Below, one piece after another: positions 8,201-13,377 of a stretch of DNA of 13,377 nt. Source of the stretch: Hyphochytrium catenoides. Taxonomy: Eukaryota > Sar > Hyphochytriomycetes > Hyphochytriales > Hyphochytriaceae. The notes below the pieces were generated by a model. It was not told the origin of the DNA, did no database searches, and worked only from the letters and a program-made list of their open reading frames with translations. The position numbers were made by a program, and so were the translations under genes. Location: positions 91,713 to 105,089 of the forward strand of contig FLMG01001458.1 in the NCBI GenBank assembly GCA_900088475.1, given 5' to 3'. Within the stretch, counting starts at the first letter, position 1; the number at the start of each line of letters is the position of its first letter.

Positions 8201-10453
8201 CCGCTCCGGACCATCACGCTAAGCCGCTTATTTCTTGGCAGTCCTGGAACGGGCAAGACTACGGTTGCTAAGCTCTATGGGGAGATCCTTTGCGCGTTAG
8301 GTTTCCTAAGCAATGGAGAGGTTGTCGTCAAGAAACCCAGCGATTTTATTGGCTCCGTCTTAGGTGAGTCGGAGAAGAACACGCTTGGCATCCTCAACGC
8401 CTGCAGAGGGACAGTGCTCGTCATCGACGAAGCTTACGGCCTCTTTGCTGCCTCGTCATCGTCATCTTCCGGAGGAGCTTCTTACGGACAAGATCCTTTC
8501 CGTGCTGCAGTCATTGATACTTTGGTGGCAGAGGTACAGAATGTCCCTGGAGATGACCAATGCGTGCTGCTTCTTGGCTACAAGGAGGAGATGGAGAGGA
8601 TGATGGCGGCGAGCAACCCTGGTCTTCAGCGGCGCTTCTCTTTGGAGAGTGCTTTCCACTTTGAGGATTTCTCCATTGATGAGCTAGTGACTATCCTTAA
8701 CCGCAAGTCTCAAAAGCGAGGGGTTCAGCTGTCTTTCGATGCCCAACGATGTGCCGCAGAAGTCCTGGGTAAGCGGCGAAGGCTAAAAAACTTTGGCAAT
8801 GGTGGCGAGGTGGAAAACCTACTGACAACTGCCATCATGAATGCCCAAACACGGCAGCGGGCCACGCCGCCGGAGCAGCGGGATGACTTTCTCTTACCCT
8901 CTGACTTTGATCCTAAGTGGAGGGCGCTGGAAGAGGATGGTGGCGGCCGTGGGCAGTGCCTAGAAGACTACTTTGCCGATCTATTGCCTTGCTCGTCGCT
9001 TATGGAGCAGCTAAAAGGTTATCAGCTGTCTATGGACTTAGCGCGCCAGCGGGGACGTGACCCTCTGACCATCATCCCTATGAACTTCTGCTTTGTTGGC
9101 CCTCCCGGGACGGGAAAGACCACTGTGGCAAGAAGAATGGGAAGGTTCTTCTGCGACCTCGGTGTTTTGGGCTCTGAAGAGGTGGTGGAGACTTCTGGGG
9201 CATCTTTCATAGGCCAGTATGTGGGACATACAGGGCCTAGAACTATTGCAACTCTAGAAAAGGCACTGGGGCGGGTGCTTTTCATTGATGAGGCCTATCA
9301 ACTGGACACAACCCGAGGCACGGGAAGCTTTGCAAAGGAGGCTGTCGACGAGCTTGTCAACCAGCTGACGAAGCCACAATTTCACCGTCGCCTCGTGGTT
9401 ATACTAGCTGGCTATGAAGCCGACATAGATTCTCTTCTTCGGTCGAACGAAGGCCTTCGGAGTCGATTCTCTGAGAGAGTGGTCTTCCAGAGCTTCTCTG
9501 GCTCTCAGAGTGTTCAGCTTTTTATGGCTGTACTCGGAAAGGAAGGGGTTGAGATTGAAGACGTAGATGATGAGGTGTTGGGCTCACTCTTTATGGAGCT
9601 GTCAGAAACATCTGGCTGGGGCAATGGGAGAGACATCACAACGCTGGCTCAGAGAGCGATAAGGGTTCATGGTCAGGAGCTAGCCATGCATGGCCAACTG
9701 GCCCAGGTTAGTGCAGGCTCAGCTTTACGGATCTCAATGAGGACTATTGTCCAATGCTTGACGGAGGAAAGAGACAAGAGGAGAGAGGATGACAGAAAGC
9801 AGCAAGCACTTGAGGTTGACAGCAGCCTGCAGCAGAAGAGGAGCTTTCTGTCATCGCAGGCTGCTCCTCAGGTAGCGGACAAGTTAGGCAAAGGAATGAA
9901 CCCGGCAACCACGAAGAAGCAGAACCAGACGCCAACAGCCAACTCCAAGGCAGAGGAAGCGGAGGGCGAAGGTGAATGTGGAGAGACCCAGCCAGAACCG
10001 GAGGAGCCAGGAGAAGAAGAAGGCAGCAGCGGAAGTTGCAGCGTGAGAAGAGATGCTGGAGTATCTGATGACGTGTGGGAAGAGCTGCAAAGAACCATTG
10101 CAGCTGAGGACCGTAGAGAGTCAGAGAGAAAGGAGTTGGAAGATCGGGCAAGGTTTGCCGAAGAGGAAGCGAACCGATTGGCAGACCTTGCAATGAGAAG
10201 ACAGCTCCAAGAAGAGGAAGACAGAGTGAGGAGGGAGGCAGAAGAAGAGGCGAGGAAGGCCCGGGAGCAGGCTGAGCAGCTACGACTTGAAGCAGAAAGA
10301 AAGCGAGAAGAGCAACGTAAGGAAGAGGAGGTCCAGAGAAAGTTGCAAAAGCTTGGAGTCTGCTGCATGGGCTATCGCTGGCTGCGCTGCGGGAGCGGCT
10401 ACCGGTGTGCAGGGGGTTCTCACTTTGTCAGCGAGCAAGAACTAGGAAAGTAG
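2237..10453 (+). CDS. Giant NFX1/ZNFX1-type SF1 RNA helicase fused to three CbxX/CfqX AAA+ ATPase modules
   Basis: A 2738-aa single-exon protein, inferred to bind and remodel RNA or RNP complexes. Start: first in-frame ATG after the stop at 2138-2140, A at -3; Met5 has weaker context. Domains: Arg/Gly-rich 20-42; ZNFX1-like N-terminal block about 280-336 (IYPTAGELL, FRLLRED). The SF1 helicase has motif I GPPGTGKS 608-615, Ia YTNHALDQ 638-645, II EEAGE 880-884, III GDHQQLRP 905-912, IV QHRMRP 950-955, V DNFQGEEAD 1117-1125 and VI VNVLLSRAR 1149-1157. An NFX1-like Cys/His region spans about 1197-1290, and a coiled coil about 1290-1392. AAA1 has Walker A 1721-1729 and B DEAY 1783-1786; AAA2 2001-2009 and 2064-2067; AAA3 2288-2296 and 2351-2354. 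Each AAA has an N-x-G-L-x-x-R-F motif (arginine-finger region). A linker and charged coiled coil (about 2615-2705) precede a C-terminal Cys/Trp/His motif (2709-2731). No signal peptide, membrane segment or organelle presequence is obvious, so a cytosolic or nuclear site is likely. Known: ZNFX1-type helicases act in RNA silencing and antiviral sensing; CbxX/CfqX AAA+ includes CbbX, a Rubisco activase. The function of the fusion is inference. Confidence 0.96.
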   Translation: MSFLMDFDSIFATESPSGHGNSRRGFSGARGRGGRSGGRRREFPAAGWAPSTPYTLQTPSWFNKILDSGETKPWNVVSAKRFVTVVLDSKQPLLMLSRLTTSNFGMAVVRDCLSVEPGSCKFMNEVIVPFLSFFVKDKGISAGSHRAFLLCLLRTVRDAPFDLWDSVVRAAIAKQLNDPLVIAWVMLRLIEAQDDDEQDESKSELARLHARLLASSLKEGLDSMTTKLEAEDSPPVIGIDDFCRELEKLLTFSEGGCGGHEEEKSSKGPGGRHSNDKLNFREIQIYPTAGELLCSEDPFLPLTEDVLREKSDVSYMDWLFRLLREDIVASVRDEIKVLLTPKDKLSAAEWKLYRRLEARSVDVSSFAGIQFARSSSPSLPPFGLKMTFVVPQQLQRELKEAARRASKLRGTGTQKGTKAEDLEAAERYKRRLFRDAIRRYWEANPLLLQRESLLAFISAEGQFKWLGVVSQRTDNDLQNDDKPSICVSFPDSDAINDFTSLLYVKQTGLKAYQLSASYFAFAPVLERLQSIHWLPFKEIFLDWPEFPALNSDERPRYQTAAFDRLIQSFQASQDVSQLLKLSKSVVLDEQQKLAVTKALQMPVALIQGPPGTGKSFCGALIAKIVHDFSDETILCICYTNHALDQFLEDLLDAGMPGSEFLRLGGGEKVTDRILPHTMGELQRRERERKKDRDFNRSYAQLKTRIQVCEDELRALVEGRTASELQNSTRYSHFSNYIDGDWLESFQMPMDALDIVGKKGKQLREDYLWRRWVAGSDRGLVSSVDDHEDFDDTNGVWAMSLQEREAKITAWRREMMADKVYKPFTRKVRELELWKGMLDDLLSQGTSELLKRKRIIGCTTTGAAKYRRELQAVSAGVIIMEEAGEILEAHVLSSLTPSCKHLIMIGDHQQLRPKVNSYSLQVESGGPYGLNRSLFERLAIADYPHVTLQWQHRMRPEISELIRKLMYPELKDASGTKGRSDLKGASSNIIFVEHNAPEGNYHGLDGSGCSGQHANDALSKVNYEEVRWVAKIALHLQRQGYDGDKMVVLTPYLAQLHAIRDELSKVFDIVVGELDAADLAYQGLSQAAPPPSRRALLSSFLSQQRGRGQWKIRVATVDNFQGEEADIVIASLVRSNEEGKVGFMGQIQRVNVLLSRARDALILVGNRTTFENARSPPGARKMWQSIFGMLERKQAVYGGFPIQCQRHGTRILVTAPDDFSELSPAGGCELLCGLPLDCGRHQCDKACHANVDHSRVRCHQPVKWQCTVGHDVYLPCDSPAGADPNKSCQQCLALQEATQKKLDREAKQAAQQQEAKRLIKAKLEELEQEKKKLLNIQQEEATAVQLAHLEHQLELTKKKLELRTLRSQDNRDDHARDMKRRLQAEIKQLEMSFNSGSSGGVAQEPATLNDAPTQAPLNSDEITEPESGERKSQHTELQEASLVEEEDLHHLVSLSFEQQLDALLLQRNPAFPVPCLPGGATWKDELQAGATTASLPSLLMPGINFTDEEEGGWLKAYQYLDKLRIEKSVDASLQSEDIQLTKQLLCLLCRSQLADFSVKSDVEALLGPQPWNHGVKGNLVLYTFSMAMLVRSLYNEKKKEAYVLILAFLGLARHVSDVPKRWLRLAEDLKERLAQEIKEAAQRARLGLSSSSREEPLEDRIARQWNEEKGRSGAMNDGMEEMLKLSGLGSLKKQFLDIYNAISHAKEQGRTLKKRLNICLCGNPGTGKTTVARCYGTFLFQLGTLSGNCFVETTGARLVHEGVQGLEKLLKQIEGDGGGLLFVDEAYQLSPQSEPNGRRVLDYLLAEIENKIGSLAVAFAGYQKKIEKLLEHNEGLPSRFPYLFVIEDYSDEQLRQIFISSVAAAFEETKAVTFEGGPKGEAVQILMRRVGRGRGRPGFGNARAVKIEVERMFERQATRIKAEKDAGHSPDDFYFSREDLLGPDPVTSLDRCPAWAELKRMVGLKRVKEEIDNFVDLVKTNVELEKRLKPLRTITLSRLFLGSPGTGKTTVAKLYGEILCALGFLSNGEVVVKKPSDFIGSVLGESEKNTLGILNACRGTVLVIDEAYGLFAASSSSSSGGASYGQDPFRAAVIDTLVAEVQNVPGDDQCVLLLGYKEEMERMMAASNPGLQRRFSLESAFHFEDFSIDELVTILNRKSQKRGVQLSFDAQRCAAEVLGKRRRLKNFGNGGEVENLLTTAIMNAQTRQRATPPEQRDDFLLPSDFDPKWRALEEDGGGRGQCLEDYFADLLPCSSLMEQLKGYQLSMDLARQRGRDPLTIIPMNFCFVGPPGTGKTTVARRMGRFFCDLGVLGSEEVVETSGASFIGQYVGHTGPRTIATLEKALGRVLFIDEAYQLDTTRGTGSFAKEAVDELVNQLTKPQFHRRLVVILAGYEADIDSLLRSNEGLRSRFSERVVFQSFSGSQSVQLFMAVLGKEGVEIEDVDDEVLGSLFMELSETSGWGNGRDITTLAQRAIRVHGQELAMHGQLAQVSAGSALRISMRTIVQCLTEERDKRREDDRKQQALEVDSSLQQKRSFLSSQAAPQVADKLGKGMNPATTKKQNQTPTANSKAEEAEGEGECGETQPEPEEPGEEEGSSGSCSVRRDAGVSDDVWEELQRTIAAEDRRESERKELEDRARFAEEEANRLADLAMRRQLQEEEDRVRREAEEEARKAREQAEQLRLEAERKREEQRKEEEVQRKLQKLGVCCMGYRWLRCGSGYRCAGGSHFVSEQELGK
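8453..8470 (+). repeat. In-frame serine codon repeat within AAA2
   Basis: Six consecutive serine codons (TCG/TCA alternating, then TCT, TCC) encode Ser2073-Ser2078, shortly after the DEAY Walker B of the second AAA+ module. The DNA is a short (TCGTCA)n-type repeat that keeps frame. It forms a low-complexity loop (Ser/Gly, ending near Gln-Asp-Pro) at a point where AAA1 and AAA3 have shorter connections. It is probably a surface loop that tolerates length change. Confidence 0.75.
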
Positions 10454-10729
10454 TCCTGTCTCGCTGCGTCGACAATGAAAGGGAGAAAAGGCGTAGTGTC
10501 GCTGCCTATGACACAATTTGTGCGCTTAAGAGAGGGGAGCAGTAGGAACTAGCGAGACAGCAGAGACGTCTACTGATCAATCACAATCTTTCTTCTTCTT
10601 ATGTGTTCCTGCAGCCTTTCTACTTGTCCTCACCGCGCTATGGGGCTATCTGCGGGCAAGCTAGAGCAGTGTCGTTGTAGTCGCTAGTATGGGCGGCTCT
10701 CGACTCTTTACTTGTTATAGGTTAGTTCT

Positions 10730-10745
10730 TCTCTCTCTCTCTCTC
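10730..10745. repeat. (TC)8 microsatellite
   Basis: A perfect TC dinucleotide run of eight units about 280 bases past the stop codon of the large gene. It is likely transcribed if the 3' UTR extends this far. Confidence 0.9.
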
Positions 10746-10873
10746 GGTGTTGGTGACTCTCCTAGTCCTGTGGGGTACAAGGTATCACCCTCCTTCCCTC
10801 TCTTGCACCAGGTTCGTGCTGTCTAAGTAAGAGACCGACTGTCCATAAGCTAGAAAAAAACTCTTACAGATGC

Positions 10874-10938
10874 GCTCCGCTAGCTGCCCTAAGCCCACCC
10901 CAATCGTGCCTCTGCGGAGCTTTGGCTGCAGCTTAGGG
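10874..10938 (+). other. Interlocked inverted repeats, possible RNA pseudoknot
   Basis: Two perfect inverted repeats interlock in the order A-B-A'-B'. GCTCCGC (10874-10880) pairs with GCGGAGC (10914-10920), and CCCTAAGC (10887-10894) pairs with GCTTAGGG (10931-10938), extendable by one G-U pair. If transcribed, this is the topology of an H-type pseudoknot with 7- and 8-bp stems and connecting loops of 6, 19 and 10 nt. It lies about 420 nt after the stop codon. Repeats of this size arise by chance at this scale, so confidence is low. Confidence 0.25.
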
Positions 10939-11162
10939 TCCATTATCTTAGCGTGGAGAGGAAGAGAGCACGTTGTTATGACTAGGGTTACCTCTTCTCC
11001 ACCACCTATCAATTAGCCTTACAGTCTTAGGGAGTGCCACTTTCGTCCCGCCTGCTGGGACCCGCAGACTGACGAGCGACTGGCAGACTGCGAAGAAGAG
11101 CTGTCAGATGGAGCTACCTTCATCTAGCAGTTTGTGCCCGTGCAGAGCCATAGAGGAGAAAG

Positions 11163-11168
11163 AATAAA
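11163..11168 (+). promoter_or_regulatory. Candidate poly(A) signal AATAAA
   Basis: This is the first canonical AATAAA after the stop codon of the large gene, about 710 nt downstream. A match to a hexamer alone is weak evidence, and the species may not use this signal. Confidence 0.2.
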
Positions 11169-11560
11169 AGGAAGGATCAGTATAATTGGAACATGAACGA
11201 CCAGAAGGCAGAAAGAGACAAAGGCCAGGTGGGCCGAGAGAGAAAGCGTGGGAGACAGATCGGCAGAAAATGAGGAAGATGAAGGTGCATGGCCCGCAGA
11301 CCAAGAGAGAGGATAAATAAGAAAAAAGGTGTGGGGCAGCATGGCAGTGACAAAGGGTTGTAAGAGGGAGACAACGAGAGAGAGAGAAGAGTCACAAAGG
11401 ATACAGAGGAGGAGAAACAGAAAGAGAGAGACACACACACAGACGAGAGAGAGAGAGTGGCGCGGAGAGCACGACAGAGGGAAAGAAAGAAGATGGAATA
11501 CAGAGAGGAGCAAGAGAAAAGAGAAGTGGCATGGAAGCCGAAGGCGAGCAGAGGAGTTTA
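11169..11560. repeat. Purine-rich tract with compound AG/AC microsatellites
   Basis: The plus strand is strongly purine-rich across most of this interval. It contains a (GA)6 run at 11376-11387 and a compound repeat at 11423-11457, built as (AG)4, then (AC)5, then a short interruption, then (GA)6.5. Frames open on both strands across it read as Arg/Glu-rich (plus) or Ser/Leu/Phe-rich (minus) low complexity. They are a consequence of the purine bias, not genes. Mirror-symmetric purine runs of this kind can form triplex (H-DNA) structures, but nothing here demonstrates that. Confidence 0.8.
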
Positions 11561-12265
11561 ACATAAGCTCTAACGGTCATCCCCTCATGTAAGTCAAGGT
11601 TCCAAGGCATGAGGTCCCCATAATACGCCCATTTGTCTAGAAAGGCAAAGAGAACCTTTATGTCTCGTTGAGCGCTGCTGCAGCTTATAGCTGAATGAGG
11701 AAGTCAGTGGCGCACAGTCTTCTGGCAAAAAGGTCATTTGGGTGACAGTATTCAGCAATTGTCAGCAAGACACTATCGTTCAAAGTGGCAGAGAGAGTTT
11801 TCGCCCTAAATCGTTGCTGTCAATATGATCGCGTGTCAGGCAGAGGCTGTGCTTATCACGGAAGACCGGCAAGCTCATATTTCCTAATGCGTCCATCAGC
11901 CATCCGACACATCAGCAGAGTTACTAGGTCTTTAATGTCTCTGTGAGTCGAGTATGACAGAGAAGACAGCGGTGCAGCTACTGAACGCCCCAGAAAGCAA
12001 CTGCAGCTTGCTAAGCATCAATTAAAATGGCACTTACATCGTATTCTGAGCCTCAGAACTACCCTACCAAACAGCGGGAGCGACGCACCGCTGTGAACTA
12101 ATGCCAGTAAGAACCTAGTGCCGTAGCCATGGTGGGACTAAGTGCAGGTCTATGTAAATCTACCAAGCAGCAGAAACTCTCGATGTCCAGATCTACGGGA
12201 GTCAAACCTTCTGACACTGTGCTTCGGCTGGGAGTCAGACACCTTCTATGAGCATGGGAGATTTC
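11561..12265. other. Non-coding stretch, no gene seen
   Basis: No frame, RNA gene or mobile-element end can be supported. Two imperfect copies of a short string (GGGAGTCA followed within about 10 bases by CCTTCT) occur near 12198 and 12230, just before the minisatellite. They may be decayed outlying sequence of that array, but the match is short. Confidence 0.55.
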
Positions 12266-12502
12266 ATGCATCCTGCATTAGTGCATCATCCGCGCACTGA
12301 GCTCATCAGGGCGACAGAGGCATCATGCATCCTGCCCTGGAACTACGAGTGCATCATCCGCGCACTGAGCTCATCAGGTGAGAGAGGCATGCATCCTGCC
12401 CTGCCCTAGTGAATGTCGGGGCACTGAGCTCATCAGGGAGACAGAGGCAGGCATCCTGCCCTAGGAACTACGAGTGCATCATCGGGGCACTGAGCTCAGG
12501 GA
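12266..12502. repeat. Imperfect ~60-bp minisatellite, four copies
   Basis: Four tandem units start at 12266, 12325, 12389 and 12449, each with ATGCATCCTGC or the variant AGGCATCCTGC. Unit lengths are 59, 64, 60 and about 54 bp (the last is truncated). Every unit also carries CACTGAGCTCA and most continue with TCAGG, a GA-rich spacer and GAGGCA. GTGCATCAT recurs in units 1, 2 and 4 but is lost in unit 3, where the middle is altered. Unit 3 has a duplicated CCTG/CCCTG string. Lengths that are not multiples of three, and stops in the frames, argue against a protein repeat. Two palindromes recur: ATGCAT (units 1-3) and TGAGCTCA (all units). Confidence 0.93.
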
Positions 12503-12684
12503 GAGGAAGAAGAATAACTCGGAAGGGCACAATGTCGCGGCTTTCAAGTTCTCTTTGAAGCAGAGAAGCGAGGCGAACCTACTTCTCTCCGACAAAAGTG
12601 CGAAAATCCATCTCTCTCAACTCTGTCTCGTAAGGATAACACATTGAGTATTTACCTTTGTACCTCGTCTAGCTCTGTCTTGCG

Positions 12685-12720
12685 TTGATTGATGATATGA
12701 TATCATCACAATTGATTGAT
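12685..12720. repeat. Hairpin flanked by a 9-bp direct repeat
   Basis: TTGATTGAT occurs at 12685-12693 and again at 12712-12720. Between and overlapping these lies a perfect inverted repeat: GATGATA at 12691-12697 and TATCATC at 12701-12707, with loop TGA. It is AT-rich and short. It could be a structural or protein-binding site, or chance in AT-rich DNA. Confidence 0.5.
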
Positions 12721-13377
12721 AGCAGAGCGGATTGAAGTCAAGAATCGGCAAATATAAGGTAAAATATGAATAGTGGACAATCTGCTAAAAACAGCCAGAG
12801 TTGGTGGTCGGTTGGTACCGACAATAGCACCTCAATTTTTGTCAATTAAGGTCCTACTTTGACACCAATGGCATGAAATAATCAATTTTACAGTTGAGTA
12901 ACAGATAACACAGAGCCCTGCCCTAGAAGCTGCAGAAGGTCATCCCTTTATTGTTACCTGACAAGATTCCCCTCCCCTTCCTTCCTCCTCCCTCTTCTTG
13001 CGCCACCTCCATTCATGACCAAAACACCCAACAGACACAACAACAAAAGATTCCATCGGGGGACAACGCCTTGCTCCCCTTCCTAGGCCTTCTTCTTTTA
13101 TTCTCTTTATCTACCAGATAAACGCCAAATCCCCCCACCTTTGAAGCGTTTGAATCTGACATGAAGCTGGGGGGCTCCTCCTCTCTGCACGAACAAGGAA
13201 GGGAAGTTCGAAAGATGGCGTATAATAATGTGTATCCTTGCCCTTAATAGCTGTATAGGCTAGGGTCTCTCATAGTAATAGTTTCACAAAGAACATGCGC
13301 TGGCCGCGTTTCAGCGCCGCCGCGCGGCAAAAACTGAAGAGATCACCTTTCTCTTCGGCGTCCGAGCCAAGCGCCAA
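12721..13377. other. AT-richer non-coding stretch to the window end
   Basis: No supportable gene. Minor structure only: an inverted repeat GTCGG/CCGAC near 12808-12823; TGTCAA/TTGACA arms near 12839-12863; a pyrimidine-rich run at about 12968-13000; TTTATT strings at 12947 and 13095 that would read AATAAA on the minus strand; and a 10-bp GC palindrome GCCGCGCGGC at 13319-13328. The minus-strand AATAAA strings leave open that a minus-strand gene lying to the right of the window ends here, but no coding sequence within the window supports it. Confidence 0.45.

Larger units (their letters stand above)
10454..11162 (+). other. Probable 3' UTR and downstream flank of the helicase-AAA gene
   Basis: No open frame of substance follows the TAG stop at 10451-10453. 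The stretch is mixed in composition, with a (TC)8 run at 10730-10745 and a cluster of interlocking inverted repeats at 10874-10938 (listed separately). No AATAAA occurs until 11163, so either the 3' UTR is about 700 nt long or the species uses a different or degenerate poly(A) signal. The end of the transcript cannot be fixed from sequence. Confidence 0.4.

Noticed and set aside
9868-10368. 166-codon minus-strand frame opposite the C-terminal coiled coil
   Set aside because: Ser/Leu-rich shadow of Glu/Arg-rich codons on the coding strand; the plus-strand protein is clearly the real one.
179-11088. Exact 13-bp match between 179-191 and 11076-11088 (contains GACTGGCAGAC) as a possible long terminal repeat pair
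   Set aside because: Flanking sequences do not match, and about one 13-mer match is expected by chance in a window this long.
11124-11592. Long frames on both strands of the purine tract (up to 146 codons)
   Set aside because: Extreme low complexity on both strands, explained by purine bias and AG/AC repeats.
12266-12502. CRISPR-like array
   Set aside because: Units are continuous imperfect tandem repeats without unique spacers between identical repeats, in a eukaryotic context.
13161-13247. 28-codon ATG-to-TAA frame near the window end
   Set aside because: Too short, with no upstream signal or family feature; expected by chance.

Overview
The window looks like nuclear DNA of an intron-poor eukaryote. 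Three things point that way: a tRNA-Lys gene with internal A and B boxes, a downstream T-run and no encoded CCA; one 8.2-kb uninterrupted reading frame with the domain order of a eukaryotic NFX1/ZNFX1-type RNA helicase; and long non-coding flanks full of (AG)n and minisatellite repeats. Balanced base composition, a giant single-exon gene and wide intergenic spaces would suit a florideophyte red alga, another intron-poor alga or protist, or a fungus. I cannot decide the lineage from the sequence, and this placement is inference.

Layout. Positions 1-670 are non-coding and start with a purine-rich (AG)n tract. A tRNA-Lys(CUU) gene lies on the minus strand at 680-752, with its Pol III terminator at 671-675. 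Positions 753-2236 hold no supportable protein gene. The last 420 bases of that stretch (1817-2236) contain no ATG and have pyrimidine-rich tracts, as expected of a promoter and 5' leader. The single protein gene fills 2237-10453 on the plus strand (2738 aa). Positions 10454-13377 are non-coding. They hold a probable 3' UTR, a possible pseudoknot, a purine-rich stretch with compound (AG)/(AC) microsatellites, a four-copy ~60-bp minisatellite at 12266-12502, and AT-richer sequence with short inverted repeats.

The protein is the main interest. It joins, in order: an Arg/Gly-rich N-terminus; a ZNFX1-like N-terminal domain; a complete SF1 (Upf1-like) helicase with the EEXXE form of motif II; an NFX1-type Cys/His zinc region; a coiled coil; three consecutive CbxX/CfqX-type AAA+ ATPase modules, each with Walker A and B; an acidic linker and second coiled coil; and a short C-terminal Cys/Trp/His motif. 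This suggests one polypeptide that combines RNA unwinding or binding with an AAA+ remodelling motor. Similar helicase-plus-triple-AAA proteins are, to my recollection, predicted in fungi and other eukaryotes, so the architecture is probably not unique, but its function is essentially uncharacterised. The tRNA gene has no evident functional link to it.
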